Positions 36,896 to 47,301 of a stretch of 48,918 nucleotides of DNA are shown here, piece by piece. The stretch's first letter is position 1, and every line of letters starts with the position of its first letter. Source of the DNA: Azohydromonas lata NBRC 102462 (GTDB taxonomy: Bacteria; Pseudomonadota; Gammaproteobacteria; Burkholderiales; Burkholderiaceae_C); assembly GCF_001571085.1 (NCBI RefSeq), contig NZ_BCTC01000044.1, positions 1 to 48,918 of the forward strand, given 5' to 3'. The position numbers and the translations under genes were made by a program. The notes beneath the pieces were generated by a model. That model was not told where the DNA came from and searched no databases. It saw nothing but the letters and a program-made list of their open reading frames with translations.

Positions 36896-37987
36896 TCAAG
36901 GCTGCGTGGTGGTGGTGTTGGCCGCCGTGTCGTGCTTGTGCGAGGCGCGCTTGATGGCCGAGACGGCGGCGTGCGCGGCCACGGCCGCACCCACGGTGCC
37001 CGCGGCGGCCATGCCGACCTGGTCGGCGTTGGCCTCGATGCCGAACTGGTGGATGGTGGTGAGCCGCTCGTAGAAGGAGCCCTTGTCCCAGAAGCCGTCC
37101 TCGGAGCAGCCAATGCAGCCGTGGCCGGCCTTGATGGGGAAGCTCGTCCCGCCGTTCCACTGCACGGTGGAGCAGGCGTTGTAGGTGGTGGGGCCCTTGC
37201 AGCCGACCTTGTAGAGGCAGTAGCCCTTGCGCGCGGACTCGTCGTCCCAGGCCTCGACGAACTGGCCGGCGTCGAAGTGCGGGCGGCGGTAGCACTTGTC
37301 GTGGATGCGCTGGCTGTAGAACATCTTGGGCCGGCCCTGGCGGTCCAGCTCGGGGATGCGGTCGAAGGTCAGCATGTAGGTGACCACGCCCGTCATGACC
37401 TCGGCGATGGGCGGGCAGCCCGGCACCTTGATGATGGGCTTGTCCGTGATGACCTGGTGCACGGGCACGGCGCGCGTGGGATTGGGCTTGGCGGCCTGCA
37501 CGCAGCCCCAGGAGGCGCAGGAGCCCCAGGAGATGATGGCCTTGGCGTCCTTGGCCACGTGCTTGAGCTGGTCCACGAAGGGCCGGCCGCCGATGATGCA
37601 GCTCATGCCGTCCTGGTTCAGGGGCGGGTTGCCCTCCACGGCCAGGATGTAGTTGCCCTTGTACTTGGTCATGACCTCTTCGAGGATGGCCTCGGCCTGG
37701 TGGCCGGCGGCGGCCATGAGCACGTCGTCGTAGTCCAGCGAAAGCATGGACAGCACCACGTCCTTGGCCAGCGGGTGCGCGCTTCGGATGAAGGACTCGG
37801 AGCAGCAGGTGCACTCCAGGCCATGCAGCCACAGCACGGGCGTGCGCGGCTTGGTTTCCATGGCTTCGGCGATCTTGGGCACGAAGGCCGGACCCAGGCC
37901 CAGCGACGTTGCCGTCAGCGAGCAGTACTTGAGAAAGCTGCGCCGCGAAATGCCCTGGCGCCGCATCACCTCGTAGAAGGTTTCCAT
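36896..37987 (-). CDS. hupS: Uptake [NiFe] hydrogenase small subunit, oxygen-tolerant type
   Basis: 363 residues. A Tat signal ([24 protein letters not shown]) is cleaved near EAMETKP. The proximal-cluster ligands include two extra Cys: C61 in LECTCCSES (C59, C61, C62) and C162 in GSCASWGC (C157, C162), plus C191 in PGCPP. These six Cys make the 4Fe-3S cluster of oxygen-tolerant hydrogenases. Near the C-terminus a hydrophobic Ala/Gly/Val helix ([21 protein letters not shown]) serves as membrane anchor. The start [10 protein letters not shown] at 37987 has GGGAGA upstream and matches Cupriavidus HoxK; an ATG 18 bp earlier (38005) is in frame but less likely. Confidence 0.96.
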   Translation of the reverse strand: METFYEVMRRQGISRRSFLKYCSLTATSLGLGPAFVPKIAEAMETKPRTPVLWLHGLECTCCSESFIRSAHPLAKDVVLSMLSLDYDDVLMAAAGHQAEAILEEVMTKYKGNYILAVEGNPPLNQDGMSCIIGGRPFVDQLKHVAKDAKAIISWGSCASWGCVQAAKPNPTRAVPVHQVITDKPIIKVPGCPPIAEVMTGVVTYMLTFDRIPELDRQGRPKMFYSQRIHDKCYRRPHFDAGQFVEAWDDESARKGYCLYKVGCKGPTTYNACSTVQWNGGTSFPIKAGHGCIGCSEDGFWDKGSFYERLTTIHQFGIEANADQVGMAAAGTVGAAVAAHAAVSAIKRASHKHDTAANTTTTQP

Positions 37988-38005
37988 CGCTTGTCTCCCG
38001 TTCAT

Positions 38006-38339
38006 GGAACTGCCGCCCTTCCCCTGAAGCGGGCGTCGCGGCCTGGGGATCACAAGTTCCATGCCGGTTGCGCGGCGCGCCGGCCATGCGCCGGGCCACC
38101 GCGCTAAGCCATTGAGGGCCATCAAGTTTTTGGGCCGGCCTTGTGGCGGTTTCGTGACGCGGGGGTGGCCGCTGTGGTCATTGCGCTGGCGGTGCGACGG
38201 CCGAAGTGCAAGGGCTGCTTGCAGTGCCGTTCACGCAGGAGCCGGCTGTGTCCGGCAAGTGGTTGCTAGGGTTTCCACTGAGATGCGCGTGTTGGGGATG
38301 TCAGCCGCCGCAAGGGCCGCCGCTCCTACACTGCCGGGG
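38006..38339. other. Divergent intergenic region between hupS and the TetR gene
   Basis: 334 bp without a gene. It holds the sigma-54-like element for hupS (38051-38066) and should hold HoxA and IHF sites further upstream and the promoter of the TetR gene; those could not be placed. Confidence 0.5.
38051..38066 (-). promoter_or_regulatory. Candidate sigma-54 (-24/-12) promoter of the hup operon
   Basis: On the minus strand CGGCATGGAACTTGTG, with GG and GT at the correct 10-nt spacing, against the consensus TGGCACG-N4-TTGCW. It would start transcription near 38040, giving a leader of about 53 nt before hupS. It fits the presence of HoxA, a sigma-54 activator, in the window. Confidence 0.55.
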
Positions 38340-39011
38340 ATGAACCAGACAGTACATTCCGCGTCGCGTACCGCGCCGGCCAAGTCGGAGGGCACGCGCA
38401 CGCACGACCCGGAGCGGACCATGGCCGACATCCTGGCCGTGGCCACGCGCGAGTTCGCCGACAAGGGGTTGGCGGGCGCGCGGGTGGATGCGATTGCCGA
38501 GGCCACGCGCACCAGCAAGCGCATGCTGTATTACTACTTCGGCAACAAGGAAGGGCTGTACGTCGCGGTGCTGGAGAACGCCTACAGCGCGATGCGGGCG
38601 ATAGAGGCCGAGCTGCACCTGGACGACCTGGCGCCGGAAGAGGCGCTGCGCAAGCTGGTGGCGCACACGGTGGACTACCAGCGCGAGCACCCGGAGTTCA
38701 TCCGCCTGGTGATGAACGAGAACATGCACCGCGGTGAGTTCATGGCGCAGAGCAAGGTGATCCAGCAGCTCAACGTGCCGGCCATCGACGGCGTGCGCCG
38801 CATTTACGAGCGCGGGGTGGAAACCGGGGCGTTTCGCGCGGGGCTGGACCCGCTGGATATTCACATGTCCATCAGCGCCTTGAGCGTGTTCAACGTGGCC
38901 AACCGGCATACGTTTTCGCTGATTTTCAAGCGGGATCTGGAAACGCCGGAGGCGATCGAGGCGCGGCGGGAGAGTATTGTGGAGATGGTGGTCAGGTTTG
39001 TGCGGAAGTAA
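38340..39011 (+). CDS. TetR-family transcriptional regulator
   Basis: 223 residues. The N-terminal HTH (TMADILAVATREFADKGLAGARVDAIAEATRTSKRMLYYYFGNKEGLYVAVLENAY, about 25-80) is classical TetR. The C-terminal domain (VDYQREHPEFIRLVMNENMHRGEFM) resembles the C-terminal domain of the RutR/NemR-like TetR_C group. It is divergent from hupS, but no family rule links it to hydrogenase control; its target is unknown. The ATG at 38340 is preferred because the open frame before it crosses the hup promoter region. Confidence 0.88.
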   Translation: MNQTVHSASRTAPAKSEGTRTHDPERTMADILAVATREFADKGLAGARVDAIAEATRTSKRMLYYYFGNKEGLYVAVLENAYSAMRAIEAELHLDDLAPEEALRKLVAHTVDYQREHPEFIRLVMNENMHRGEFMAQSKVIQQLNVPAIDGVRRIYERGVETGAFRAGLDPLDIHMSISALSVFNVANRHTFSLIFKRDLETPEAIEARRESIVEMVVRFVRK

Positions 39012-39225
39012 TACAGGCCTTTGAGCCGCCGTGGAACGCGCATAAGAAAACAAAAGTGCTTGCCCGTTTGATTGCGGGCACGGCCAAGAATCGCCGTGAT
39101 CGGCCCAGCCCACTGCTCGGTGCGTGACGTACTTCACGATATATCGGCGCGTGGCGTGTCAAGTCGACAAAATCGAAATATTTGCCAATAGGCTCTCCGG
39201 CTAAGCACGCCTTGAAAGCACGTTG
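39012..39225. other. Non-coding leader before the TIR unit
   Basis: A 214-bp region with falling GC content. It contains a small hairpin GCCCG-N8-CGGGC (39062-39079) that could end the TetR message, although no T-run follows. It should carry the promoter of the two-gene TIR unit. Confidence 0.4.
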
Positions 39226-39468
39226 GTGAGCGTTTACAGGAAGTTGACTGTCTTTTTTGTTACCCCGGAGGGGGAAACCCATTCCGCTCGAATCGAGCTT
39301 TCCAGCACTTGCCATGCGCTGGTGTCGGACGGAAAGCTTGACGCCGTGCTTGCCGAGGCTTTGGAGAGGTGGGAAAAGGTTGCTGGTGTCCAGGTCATTG
39401 ATTTGTCTTGTCGGGACTCAGAAACGTCTTCATCGCAAAAAGGATTGCTCCTGCCGTTGAAAGATTAA
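39226..39468 (+). CDS. Small protein of unknown function, first gene of the TIR unit
   Basis: About 80 residues from GTG at 39226 (a TTG three bases earlier is also open). It begins MSVYRKLTVFFVTPEGETHSARIELSST and reads like a small alpha/beta domain with an amphipathic helix (DGKLDAVLAEALERWEKVAG) and a strand (VQVIDLSCRD); no family is recognised. No membrane segment or signal is present. It ends 28 bp before the TIR-like gene and has the same low-GC character, so the two are probably one operon. A partner, antitoxin or sensor role is possible but unsupported by homology. Confidence 0.55.
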   Translation: MSVYRKLTVFFVTPEGETHSARIELSSTCHALVSDGKLDAVLAEALERWEKVAGVQVIDLSCRDSETSSSQKGLLLPLKD

Positions 39469-39496
39469 GGCGTGGATACAGTCAAAGTCGGTGTAG

Positions 39497-40360
39497 TTGC
39501 CGAGTAAGAGAATATTTGTGGTCCTGAATGCAAAAAAAATTGCTGCAGTTGCCGTTGGCCAGCCAGAGTTGACTCCTGGAAAAGCAGTTGATTTGTTGCG
39601 CAAACATTCGAGCCTTGGGCTTGAAATTATGTCAAGCCGTCCCATTAATGCCGATAAATATTCGGTTTGGGTTTTGCTGGCCGGAAATTACTTGGGAAAG
39701 GCTTTTGGCCCTGATTCGCCAAATATTGCCTCGGTGATGAACATCGGGCGTTATGGTGGTTTTGCCATGGGGACTGGTGAAGCATGGTCGGATAACCATC
39801 GCGCGGAATCTCTCAAGACTCAAATCGCCAAGATCAATGTCTTGATTGAGCTTCTTGAGACGGAATGTGAGTTGCAAAAGAATGATGTTGTGGAGTCGGA
39901 ACCCAATGTCAAGGGACGCCAGATATTCGTGATTCATGGCCGTGACCACCCTGCCCTGCGCGAAACGACCGGTTTTCTAGGGAAGCTGCAGCAAGAGGTT
40001 GTGGTTTTGCCTGAAAAGCCGGGTCAGGGAAAAACCATTGTTGATAAGTTTGAAGAGTGTGCGAATGTCGGGTTTGCTGTAGTTCTTCTTACGGCCGATG
40101 ATAAGAGTGGTGTTAAATCGTCTGCGCGTGAAGGCTCGCATTCGCGTGCCCACAAGAATGTTATTTTTGGGCTTGGATATTTTGTTGGCAAGCTTGGAAA
40201 GAATAGGGTTTGCGCGTTGTTTGAGCCGGGTGTGGAGATTCCTTCCGATTGTGCTGACGTCTTGTACATTGAGATGGACAAGAAAGGTGCTTGGCATTTG
40301 CAGTTGGCCAAGGAGCTCAAGGCGGCCGGATTGCCCGTGGACATGAATGACGCATTTTGA
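39497..40360 (+). CDS. TIR-like nucleotide-binding-domain protein (PF10137 type) with an unknown N-terminal domain
   Basis: 287 residues from a TTG start. Residues 141-281 match the TIR-like family first noted as a predicted nucleotide-binding domain and found as CAP12-type effector in CBASS. Landmarks are RQIFVIHGRD, EKPGQGKTIVDKFEE, VGFAVVLLTADD, HKNVIFGLGYFVGKLGKNRVCALFEPGVEIPSD and HLQLAKELKAAGLPVD. In most relatives the NVIFELGYF block has a Glu that serves as the NADase catalytic residue; here it is Gly225 (codon GGG at 40169-40171, one base from GAG). Residues 1-120 form an unrecognised alpha/beta domain, joined by a helical linker. Low GC marks it as acquired DNA. The start is uncertain, as there is no strong ribosome-binding site. 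Confidence 0.8.
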   Translation: MPSKRIFVVLNAKKIAAVAVGQPELTPGKAVDLLRKHSSLGLEIMSSRPINADKYSVWVLLAGNYLGKAFGPDSPNIASVMNIGRYGGFAMGTGEAWSDNHRAESLKTQIAKINVLIELLETECELQKNDVVESEPNVKGRQIFVIHGRDHPALRETTGFLGKLQQEVVVLPEKPGQGKTIVDKFEECANVGFAVVLLTADDKSGVKSSAREGSHSRAHKNVIFGLGYFVGKLGKNRVCALFEPGVEIPSDCADVLYIEMDKKGAWHLQLAKELKAAGLPVDMNDAF

Positions 40361-40575
40361 TCGTGGCCATACATAAAGCCTTGCGGCGCCGGGTTTGTGC
40401 GGATCAACGCGGGTTTTTCAGCTTATTGGCCTGTCCTATCTTTTCTTTTTTTGTGAATTAATTGGTTCCTTGCCGCCCGCGTGTGTAACGCCCGGCCCAG
40501 TTTCATTGCGGGTCCAGTGAAAATCCGACCTTTTGCCTGAGGCGTTTTGCTGCGCCGCAGCGTTTCGTCCGGAGG
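40361..40575. other. AT-rich gap between the TIR unit and the hybrid kinase
   Basis: 215 bp with T-rich tracts (40440-40460) and no open frame of interest. It marks the right edge of the low-GC patch; GC content returns to normal within the kinase gene. Confidence 0.5.
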
Positions 40576-43146
<2,571 letters not shown>

Positions 43147-43237
43147 GCGCCGCCGCGCAACGGGCCGGGCAGACAACTTGCCAAGCCCTTGGGAAGCCCC
43201 CATTTGGGGATTGCATTCCTCCGTTCACACTCTCCCG

Positions 43238-43717
43238 ATGAGCCGCGACCTGATCCTGATTGCCCATGCTTCCGAGGCCCGGCTCCTGAGCCGTGACCGC
43301 GACACGGCCGAACTGGCGGCGCTGGACACGCTGCGCCACCAGCTCCGAAGCGCACCCAGCCCGCTGCAGCGCCGCGCCCCCGACCCCCGTACCGACCTCG
43401 CCTCCTGGGCCGCGCCGCCGGACCCGCGCCGGCGCCACTGGCGCGAGTTCGCCGCCGCCATCGCGCCGCGCGTGGAGGCGGCCGTGGCGCAGGGTGGCTT
43501 CGAGCGGGTGGCGCTTTTTGCCGCCTGTCCTTTCCTGAGCGAGCTCATGCGACAGCTCGGCCCCCAGGTGCGCAAGGCGCTGCAGGTGGTGGTGGATGCC
43601 GACGTGGCCGACCTGCCGCCCGCGGAGCTGGCGCAGCGCATAGAGCAGGAATTGCTGGCGGCCGACCAGGCCCGCGAGGGGCTGGCGCGCGTCGCTGCCT
43701 ACCCCGTGCGCGCCTGA
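43238..43717 (+). CDS. Host-attachment-family protein (PF10116-like)
   Basis: 159 residues. The pattern SRDLILIAHASEARLLSRDRDTAELAALDTLRH, a charged middle segment, then HWREFAAAIAPRVEAAVAQGGFERVALFAACPFLSELMRQLGPQVRKALQVVVDADVADLPPAELAQRI fits the family named after a gene required for attachment to host cells (Agrobacterium), related to archaeal/eukaryotic RF1 domains. The actual function is unknown. Start MSRDLILIAH at 43238; the open frame before it is unrelated. It converges with the acyl-AMP ligase gene, with 15 bp between stops. Confidence 0.75.
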   Translation: MSRDLILIAHASEARLLSRDRDTAELAALDTLRHQLRSAPSPLQRRAPDPRTDLASWAAPPDPRRRHWREFAAAIAPRVEAAVAQGGFERVALFAACPFLSELMRQLGPQVRKALQVVVDADVADLPPAELAQRIEQELLAADQAREGLARVAAYPVRA

Positions 43718-43732
43718 GCGGCCGCAGGCGGC

Positions 43733-45502
43733 TCAGCCGTCGATGCCCGTGGGCGCGGCGGCCGGTGGCAGGCCGCGCCCGCGCGCCGCGGGCCGGCAGG
43801 CGGCCCAGGCCCTATCGCGCTGCACCTGGCCCTCGGTCGTGCGCGGCAGGCTGCCGGCCTTCACGAACACGATGTCGTGCAGCGTCAGCCCGGCGCGAAC
43901 ATGCAGGCTGTGGCGTGCGGCCTTGAGCACGGCGGCACGGTCCAGGCTCAGCAGCTCGGCTTGCTGCACTTCCTGCATCAGCACCACGCGCAGCGGCTGC
44001 GCGCCGCCGCCCACGCACACGGCGGCACTGGCGCCTTCGCTGAGCGCGGGGTGGCTGTCGCGCACGGCGTGCTCGATGTCGCGCAGGTCGTAGTGGCGGC
44101 CGCGGATGACGACGTTGTCGCCCAGCGTGCCGGTGATGAACAGCTCGCCGTCCAGCACGAAGCCCAGGTCGCCGGTGCGCAGCCAGGGCCCCGAGCCGTC
44201 GGCCAGGCGGGCGCCAAAGGTGTCGCGCGTCTGCTGCGGGCGCTGCCAGTAGCCCTGCGCCACGCTGTCGCCGCGCACCCAGACCTCGCCCACGCGGTCG
44301 GCGGCGCAGGGCTGCGCGGTGGCGGGGTCCACGATCACCACGTCCATCCCCAGCACCGGGCCGCAACTGGTGAGCCCGCGCACGCGGCGCGTGGCCGGCG
44401 CGCACGGGCGCACGGCCTGGTGCTGCAGCTCGTCGGCGTCCAGCACGGTGGTCCTGGGCGACTCGCGCTTGGGCGCGCAGCTCACCATCAGGGTCGCCTC
44501 CGTCTGGCCGTAGCACGGGGTCCAGGCGCGGGCGTCGAAACGGCAGATGGCGAATTTCTCCGCAAACCGCTCCAGGGTTTCCGGCCGCACGATGCCGCCA
44601 CCCACGAAGGCCGATTCCCAACTGGAAAGGTCCAGTTCCATGGCCTGCTCCGCGCGAATGCGGCGCACGCACATTTCATAGGCAAAACCCGGCCCGCCGC
44701 TGGTGGAGGCCCGATACCTGGAGATGGCCTGGAGCCAGCGCAGGGGTTTGGCGAAAAAGGCGGCGGGGGACATCAGCACCGAGGTGCAGCCCGCAAACAC
44801 CGGCTGCAGCAGCGCGCCTATGAGGCCCATGTCGCGGTGCGCGGGCAACCAGCTCACGCCCACGGTGCGGCTGCCGTGGCCAAAGGCCTGGTGGATGAGC
44901 GCCTGGTTGTGCAGCAGGTTGCCGTGGCTCACGAGCACGCCCTTGGGCGTGCCGCTCGTCCCGGCCGTGTACTGCAGCAGCGCCGCGCCGGCGGGGCCGG
45001 GGGCTTGGGCGCGCCAGTCGCCGGCGTGGGCACCGTCGTCGCGGCGGGTGGTCACGCAGCGCAGCTGCCTCTCCAGCGACAGGCCGGCGGCCGTGAGGTA
45101 TTCGAGATTGAAGCCCTCGTGGCCCAGGCACAGGCCGGTGGCGCCGCAGTCCTGCGCCAGCGCCGCCAGCCGCGCGATGTCGGTGCTGCCGCTGGGTGCG
45201 GCCACCGGCACGGCCACCACGCCCGCGTACAGGGCGCCGAACAGCGCCCTCACGAATTCCGCCACCGAGGCATACGCCAGCAGCACGCGCTCGCCCGGCT
45301 GGAAATGCTGCTGCAGTTGCGCCGCGATGGAGCGGGCCTGCAGATCCAGCTCGGCAAAGGTCAGGCGGCCCGCCTCGGCCTCGCCGTTCTTGAGGAAAAC
45401 GAAGACCTTGCGCCTGGGCTGCTGCGCCGCGCGGCTGCGCAGCAGAGCCACCACATCGGCACTTCCATCCAGCCCGGCCGGGCGGCCCTGATCCGTGGCC
45501 AT
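43733..45502 (-). CDS. Fatty acyl-AMP ligase (FAAL)-like protein with altered catalytic lysine
   Basis: 589 residues of the adenylate-forming family, FAAL branch. The P-loop motif YTAGTSGTPKGVLVSHGNLL is intact, as are GVSWLPAHRDMGLIG (typical of FAALs), YGQTEATLMVS, the long FAAL-specific insertion (about 345-385) and WLRTGDLGFVLDGELFITG. In the C-terminal A10 motif the usual PRTTSGK is PRTTEGQ: the catalytic Lys is Gln559 (codon CAG). FAALs load fatty acids as acyl-AMP onto carrier proteins for lipopeptide or polyketide synthesis, but no carrier, PKS or NRPS gene is near. Activity is therefore doubtful or changed. Confidence 0.85.
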   Translation of the reverse strand: MATDQGRPAGLDGSADVVALLRSRAAQQPRRKVFVFLKNGEAEAGRLTFAELDLQARSIAAQLQQHFQPGERVLLAYASVAEFVRALFGALYAGVVAVPVAAPSGSTDIARLAALAQDCGATGLCLGHEGFNLEYLTAAGLSLERQLRCVTTRRDDGAHAGDWRAQAPGPAGAALLQYTAGTSGTPKGVLVSHGNLLHNQALIHQAFGHGSRTVGVSWLPAHRDMGLIGALLQPVFAGCTSVLMSPAAFFAKPLRWLQAISRYRASTSGGPGFAYEMCVRRIRAEQAMELDLSSWESAFVGGGIVRPETLERFAEKFAICRFDARAWTPCYGQTEATLMVSCAPKRESPRTTVLDADELQHQAVRPCAPATRRVRGLTSCGPVLGMDVVIVDPATAQPCAADRVGEVWVRGDSVAQGYWQRPQQTRDTFGARLADGSGPWLRTGDLGFVLDGELFITGTLGDNVVIRGRHYDLRDIEHAVRDSHPALSEGASAAVCVGGGAQPLRVVLMQEVQQAELLSLDRAAVLKAARHSLHVRAGLTLHDIVFVKAGSLPRTTEGQVQRDRAWAACRPAARGRGLPPAAAPTGIDG

Positions 45503-45605
45503 GCGCGCTCACCCCCGTGTTCTCGTGGTGGATTCAAATATAGACGCGGGGCGCGGCGTTTCCGGCGAATCAGAAGCTCTTCTTATTGCCAGTAATTCCC
45601 TCGGA

Positions 45606-45621
45606 ATTTCAAGCTTGAAAT
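45606..45621. promoter_or_regulatory. 16-bp perfect palindrome upstream of the FAAL gene
   Basis: ATTTCAAGCTTGAAAT, a perfect palindrome in the AT-rich 204-bp gap between the FAAL gene and the DUF599 gene. Probable regulator-binding site. Confidence 0.5.
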
Positions 45622-45623
45622 GG

Positions 45624-45649
45624 ATATTGGAAAAGCATTTTTCCAATAT
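45624..45649. promoter_or_regulatory. Perfect 11-bp-arm inverted repeat upstream of the FAAL gene
   Basis: Arms ATATTGGAAAA and TTTTCCAATAT around GCAT, two bases after the 16-bp palindrome. It could be a second operator for FAAL or a transcription-end structure for the sulfur operon ending at 45707. It is AT-rich in a GC-rich genome and has no U-tract, so an operator is favoured. Confidence 0.5.
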
Positions 45650-45706
45650 GAGATGGCATTTGCCGCAGATTCAAATGACCGCCCGGCAGGGCCTGGCGGC
45701 TGAAAT

Positions 45707-46417
45707 TCAAGCGCGGGTACGCACCTCTTCGGCCGCAAGGTGGTCCAGGCCGTAACGGTCCAGGCTCAGCAGCACGGCCACCAGCACCACGGCGGCCAGC
45801 AACCCGGCGCCGGGGTAGAGCACCGCGCCCACCAGCGGCGCCACCAGGACGAGCTGGCGCAGCCCGCCGCTGTAGAGCAGCCCGGCCTTGCGCACGTAGG
45901 CACGCCCGGCGGGCTGCCAGCGCTCGCGGTCCGGCGAGCCCACGGGCATGCCCACGATGAAGCTCACGTGGTTGTAGTAGCGCACCGCCATCACCGAGGA
46001 CACCAGCGAGGCCAGCAGCAGCGTGAGCATCATCAGCTCCAGCACCAGGCGCGGCGTGAGCGCCGTCGCGCGCGGCGTGCCGACCTCGAAGGCGGCGTGC
46101 AGCGAGGGCGCGGCCAGCGTCACCGTGCCCATGAGCGCCAGCGCGGCGGTGGAGGCGGTCATGGTCGCGGACATGAGCGAGTTGCGCAGCGTCTGCACGG
46201 CCAGGATCTCGGTGCCCGCGTTGCGCGACACCGAGTCGATCCACTCCTGGCGCAGCACGGCGTGCGCGCTGCGCGCCCAGCGCTGCGGGCGCAGCCGCTC
46301 GACCACGGAAAGCCCCACCTCGTAGCCGAGCAGCACCGCCGCGGTGGCGACGACGAAGAACCAGTCCCAGCCGCCCGCGGACAGGCCCGCGGCGGCAGCG
46401 GTGCCTTGCGCCGTCAT
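45707..46417 (-). CDS. DUF599-family membrane protein
   Basis: 236 residues with four membrane segments (about 18-36, 82-105, 125-148, 185-222). Family hallmarks are an N-terminal YEVGL, RNSLMSATMTASTAALALMG and VRYYNHVSFIVG. No function is established for the family. The start overlaps the stop of the upstream YeeE-like gene by 4 bp, so it belongs to the BigR-YeeE operon and may relate to sulfur transport, by context only. Confidence 0.82.
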   Translation of the reverse strand: MTAQGTAAAAGLSAGGWDWFFVVATAAVLLGYEVGLSVVERLRPQRWARSAHAVLRQEWIDSVSRNAGTEILAVQTLRNSLMSATMTASTAALALMGTVTLAAPSLHAAFEVGTPRATALTPRLVLELMMLTLLLASLVSSVMAVRYYNHVSFIVGMPVGSPDRERWQPAGRAYVRKAGLLYSGGLRQLVLVAPLVGAVLYPGAGLLAAVVLVAVLLSLDRYGLDHLAAEEVRTRA

Positions 46418-46851
46418 GCGGCGCCCAGCCGGCGCGCCGCGCGGCGCCGCTCCAGCAGCTCGAACAGGCCCATGCCCGCCAGCATGGCCGCCACGAAGAG
46501 CGCGGCCTTCACTTCGCCCATGCCCAGCGCCACCAGCGCCGGGCCCGGACAAAAGCCCGCCACGCCCCAGCCGACGCCAAAGAGCAGGCTGCCGCCCACC
46601 AGCCGTGCATCCAGGCGCGTGGCCGTGGGCAGCCGCATGGGCTCGCCCAGCAGCGAGGTTTTCATGCGCTTGGCCACCGTGAAGGCGACCAGGCCCACGG
46701 CCAGCGCACCGCCCATCACCAGCGCCAGCGACGGGTCCCAGGCGCCGGCCAGGTCCAGGAAGCCCAGCACCTTGGCCGGGTCGGCCATGCCGGAGAGGAT
46801 CAAACCGAGGCCGAAGACCAGGCCGCTCAGGAACGAAGACAGCAACAGCAT
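46414..46851 (-). CDS. YeeE/YedE-family sulfur transporter half (second unit)
   Basis: 145 residues, three to four membrane segments. Carries FLSGLVFGLGLILSGMADPAKVLGFLDLAGAWDPSLALVMGGAL and the conserved Cys motif GVGWGVAGFCPGPALV. YeeE (TsuA) proteins take up thiosulfate or related sulfur species through conserved cysteines; here the pore is encoded as two half-size genes. It is 12 bp after the other half. Confidence 0.88.
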   Translation of the reverse strand: MLLLSSFLSGLVFGLGLILSGMADPAKVLGFLDLAGAWDPSLALVMGGALAVGLVAFTVAKRMKTSLLGEPMRLPTATRLDARLVGGSLLFGVGWGVAGFCPGPALVALGMGEVKAALFVAAMLAGMGLFELLERRRAARRLGAA

Positions 46852-46863
46852 GACGCTCTCCCC

Positions 46864-47298
46864 TCAGCCGGCCAGCAGGTGGCGCAGCACGTACACAGTG
46901 GCGAAACCCGCGCCCATGAAGCTGAGCGTGGCCGCCAGCGAGCGCGGCGACAGCCGCGAGAGCCCGCACACGCCATGGCCGCTGGTGCAGCCCGCGCCGT
47001 AGCGCGTGCCCACGCCCACCAGCAGCCCGGCCAGCACCAGCGCGCCGGTGCCGGCGTCGATGTGCGGCCTGGGCAGCGCCGCCAGCAGCGACCAGGCCAG
47101 CGGCGCGGCCACCAAGCCCAGGACGAAGGCCAGCCGCCAGGCGACGTCGCCCTGGGCGGGCTTGAGCAGCCCGCCCAACACGCCGCTGATGCCGGCAATG
47201 CGGCCCGGCAGCAGGACGAACATCGCCGCCGCCACGCCGATGAGCAGCCCGCCGGCCAGCGACGCGGCGGGGGTGAAGGCATTCCAGTCGATCGCCAT
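46864..47298 (-). CDS. YeeE/YedE-family sulfur transporter half (first unit)
   Basis: 144 residues with four hydrophobic segments and the signature [26 protein letters not shown], whose cysteines are the sulfur-handling residues of the YeeE family. It pairs with the product of 46414-46851. It sits directly after the BigR-like regulator (3-bp gap), so its expression should respond to sulfide or persulfide. Confidence 0.88.
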   Translation of the reverse strand: MAIDWNAFTPAASLAGGLLIGVAAAMFVLLPGRIAGISGVLGGLLKPAQGDVAWRLAFVLGLVAAPLAWSLLAALPRPHIDAGTGALVLAGLLVGVGTRYGAGCTSGHGVCGLSRLSPRSLAATLSFMGAGFATVYVLRHLLAG

Positions 47299-47301
47299 GG
47301 C

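Noticed and set aside
38218-38240. Minus-strand CGGCACTGCAAGC as a second sigma-54 site for hupS
   Set aside because: GG-GC spacing is 8 or 11 nt in the possible alignments, so it does not fit the consensus.
38252-38266. CGGCAAGTGGTTGCT as a plus-strand sigma-54 promoter for the TetR gene
   Set aside because: GG and GC are 9 nt apart instead of the strict 10, and TetR genes are rarely sigma-54 dependent.
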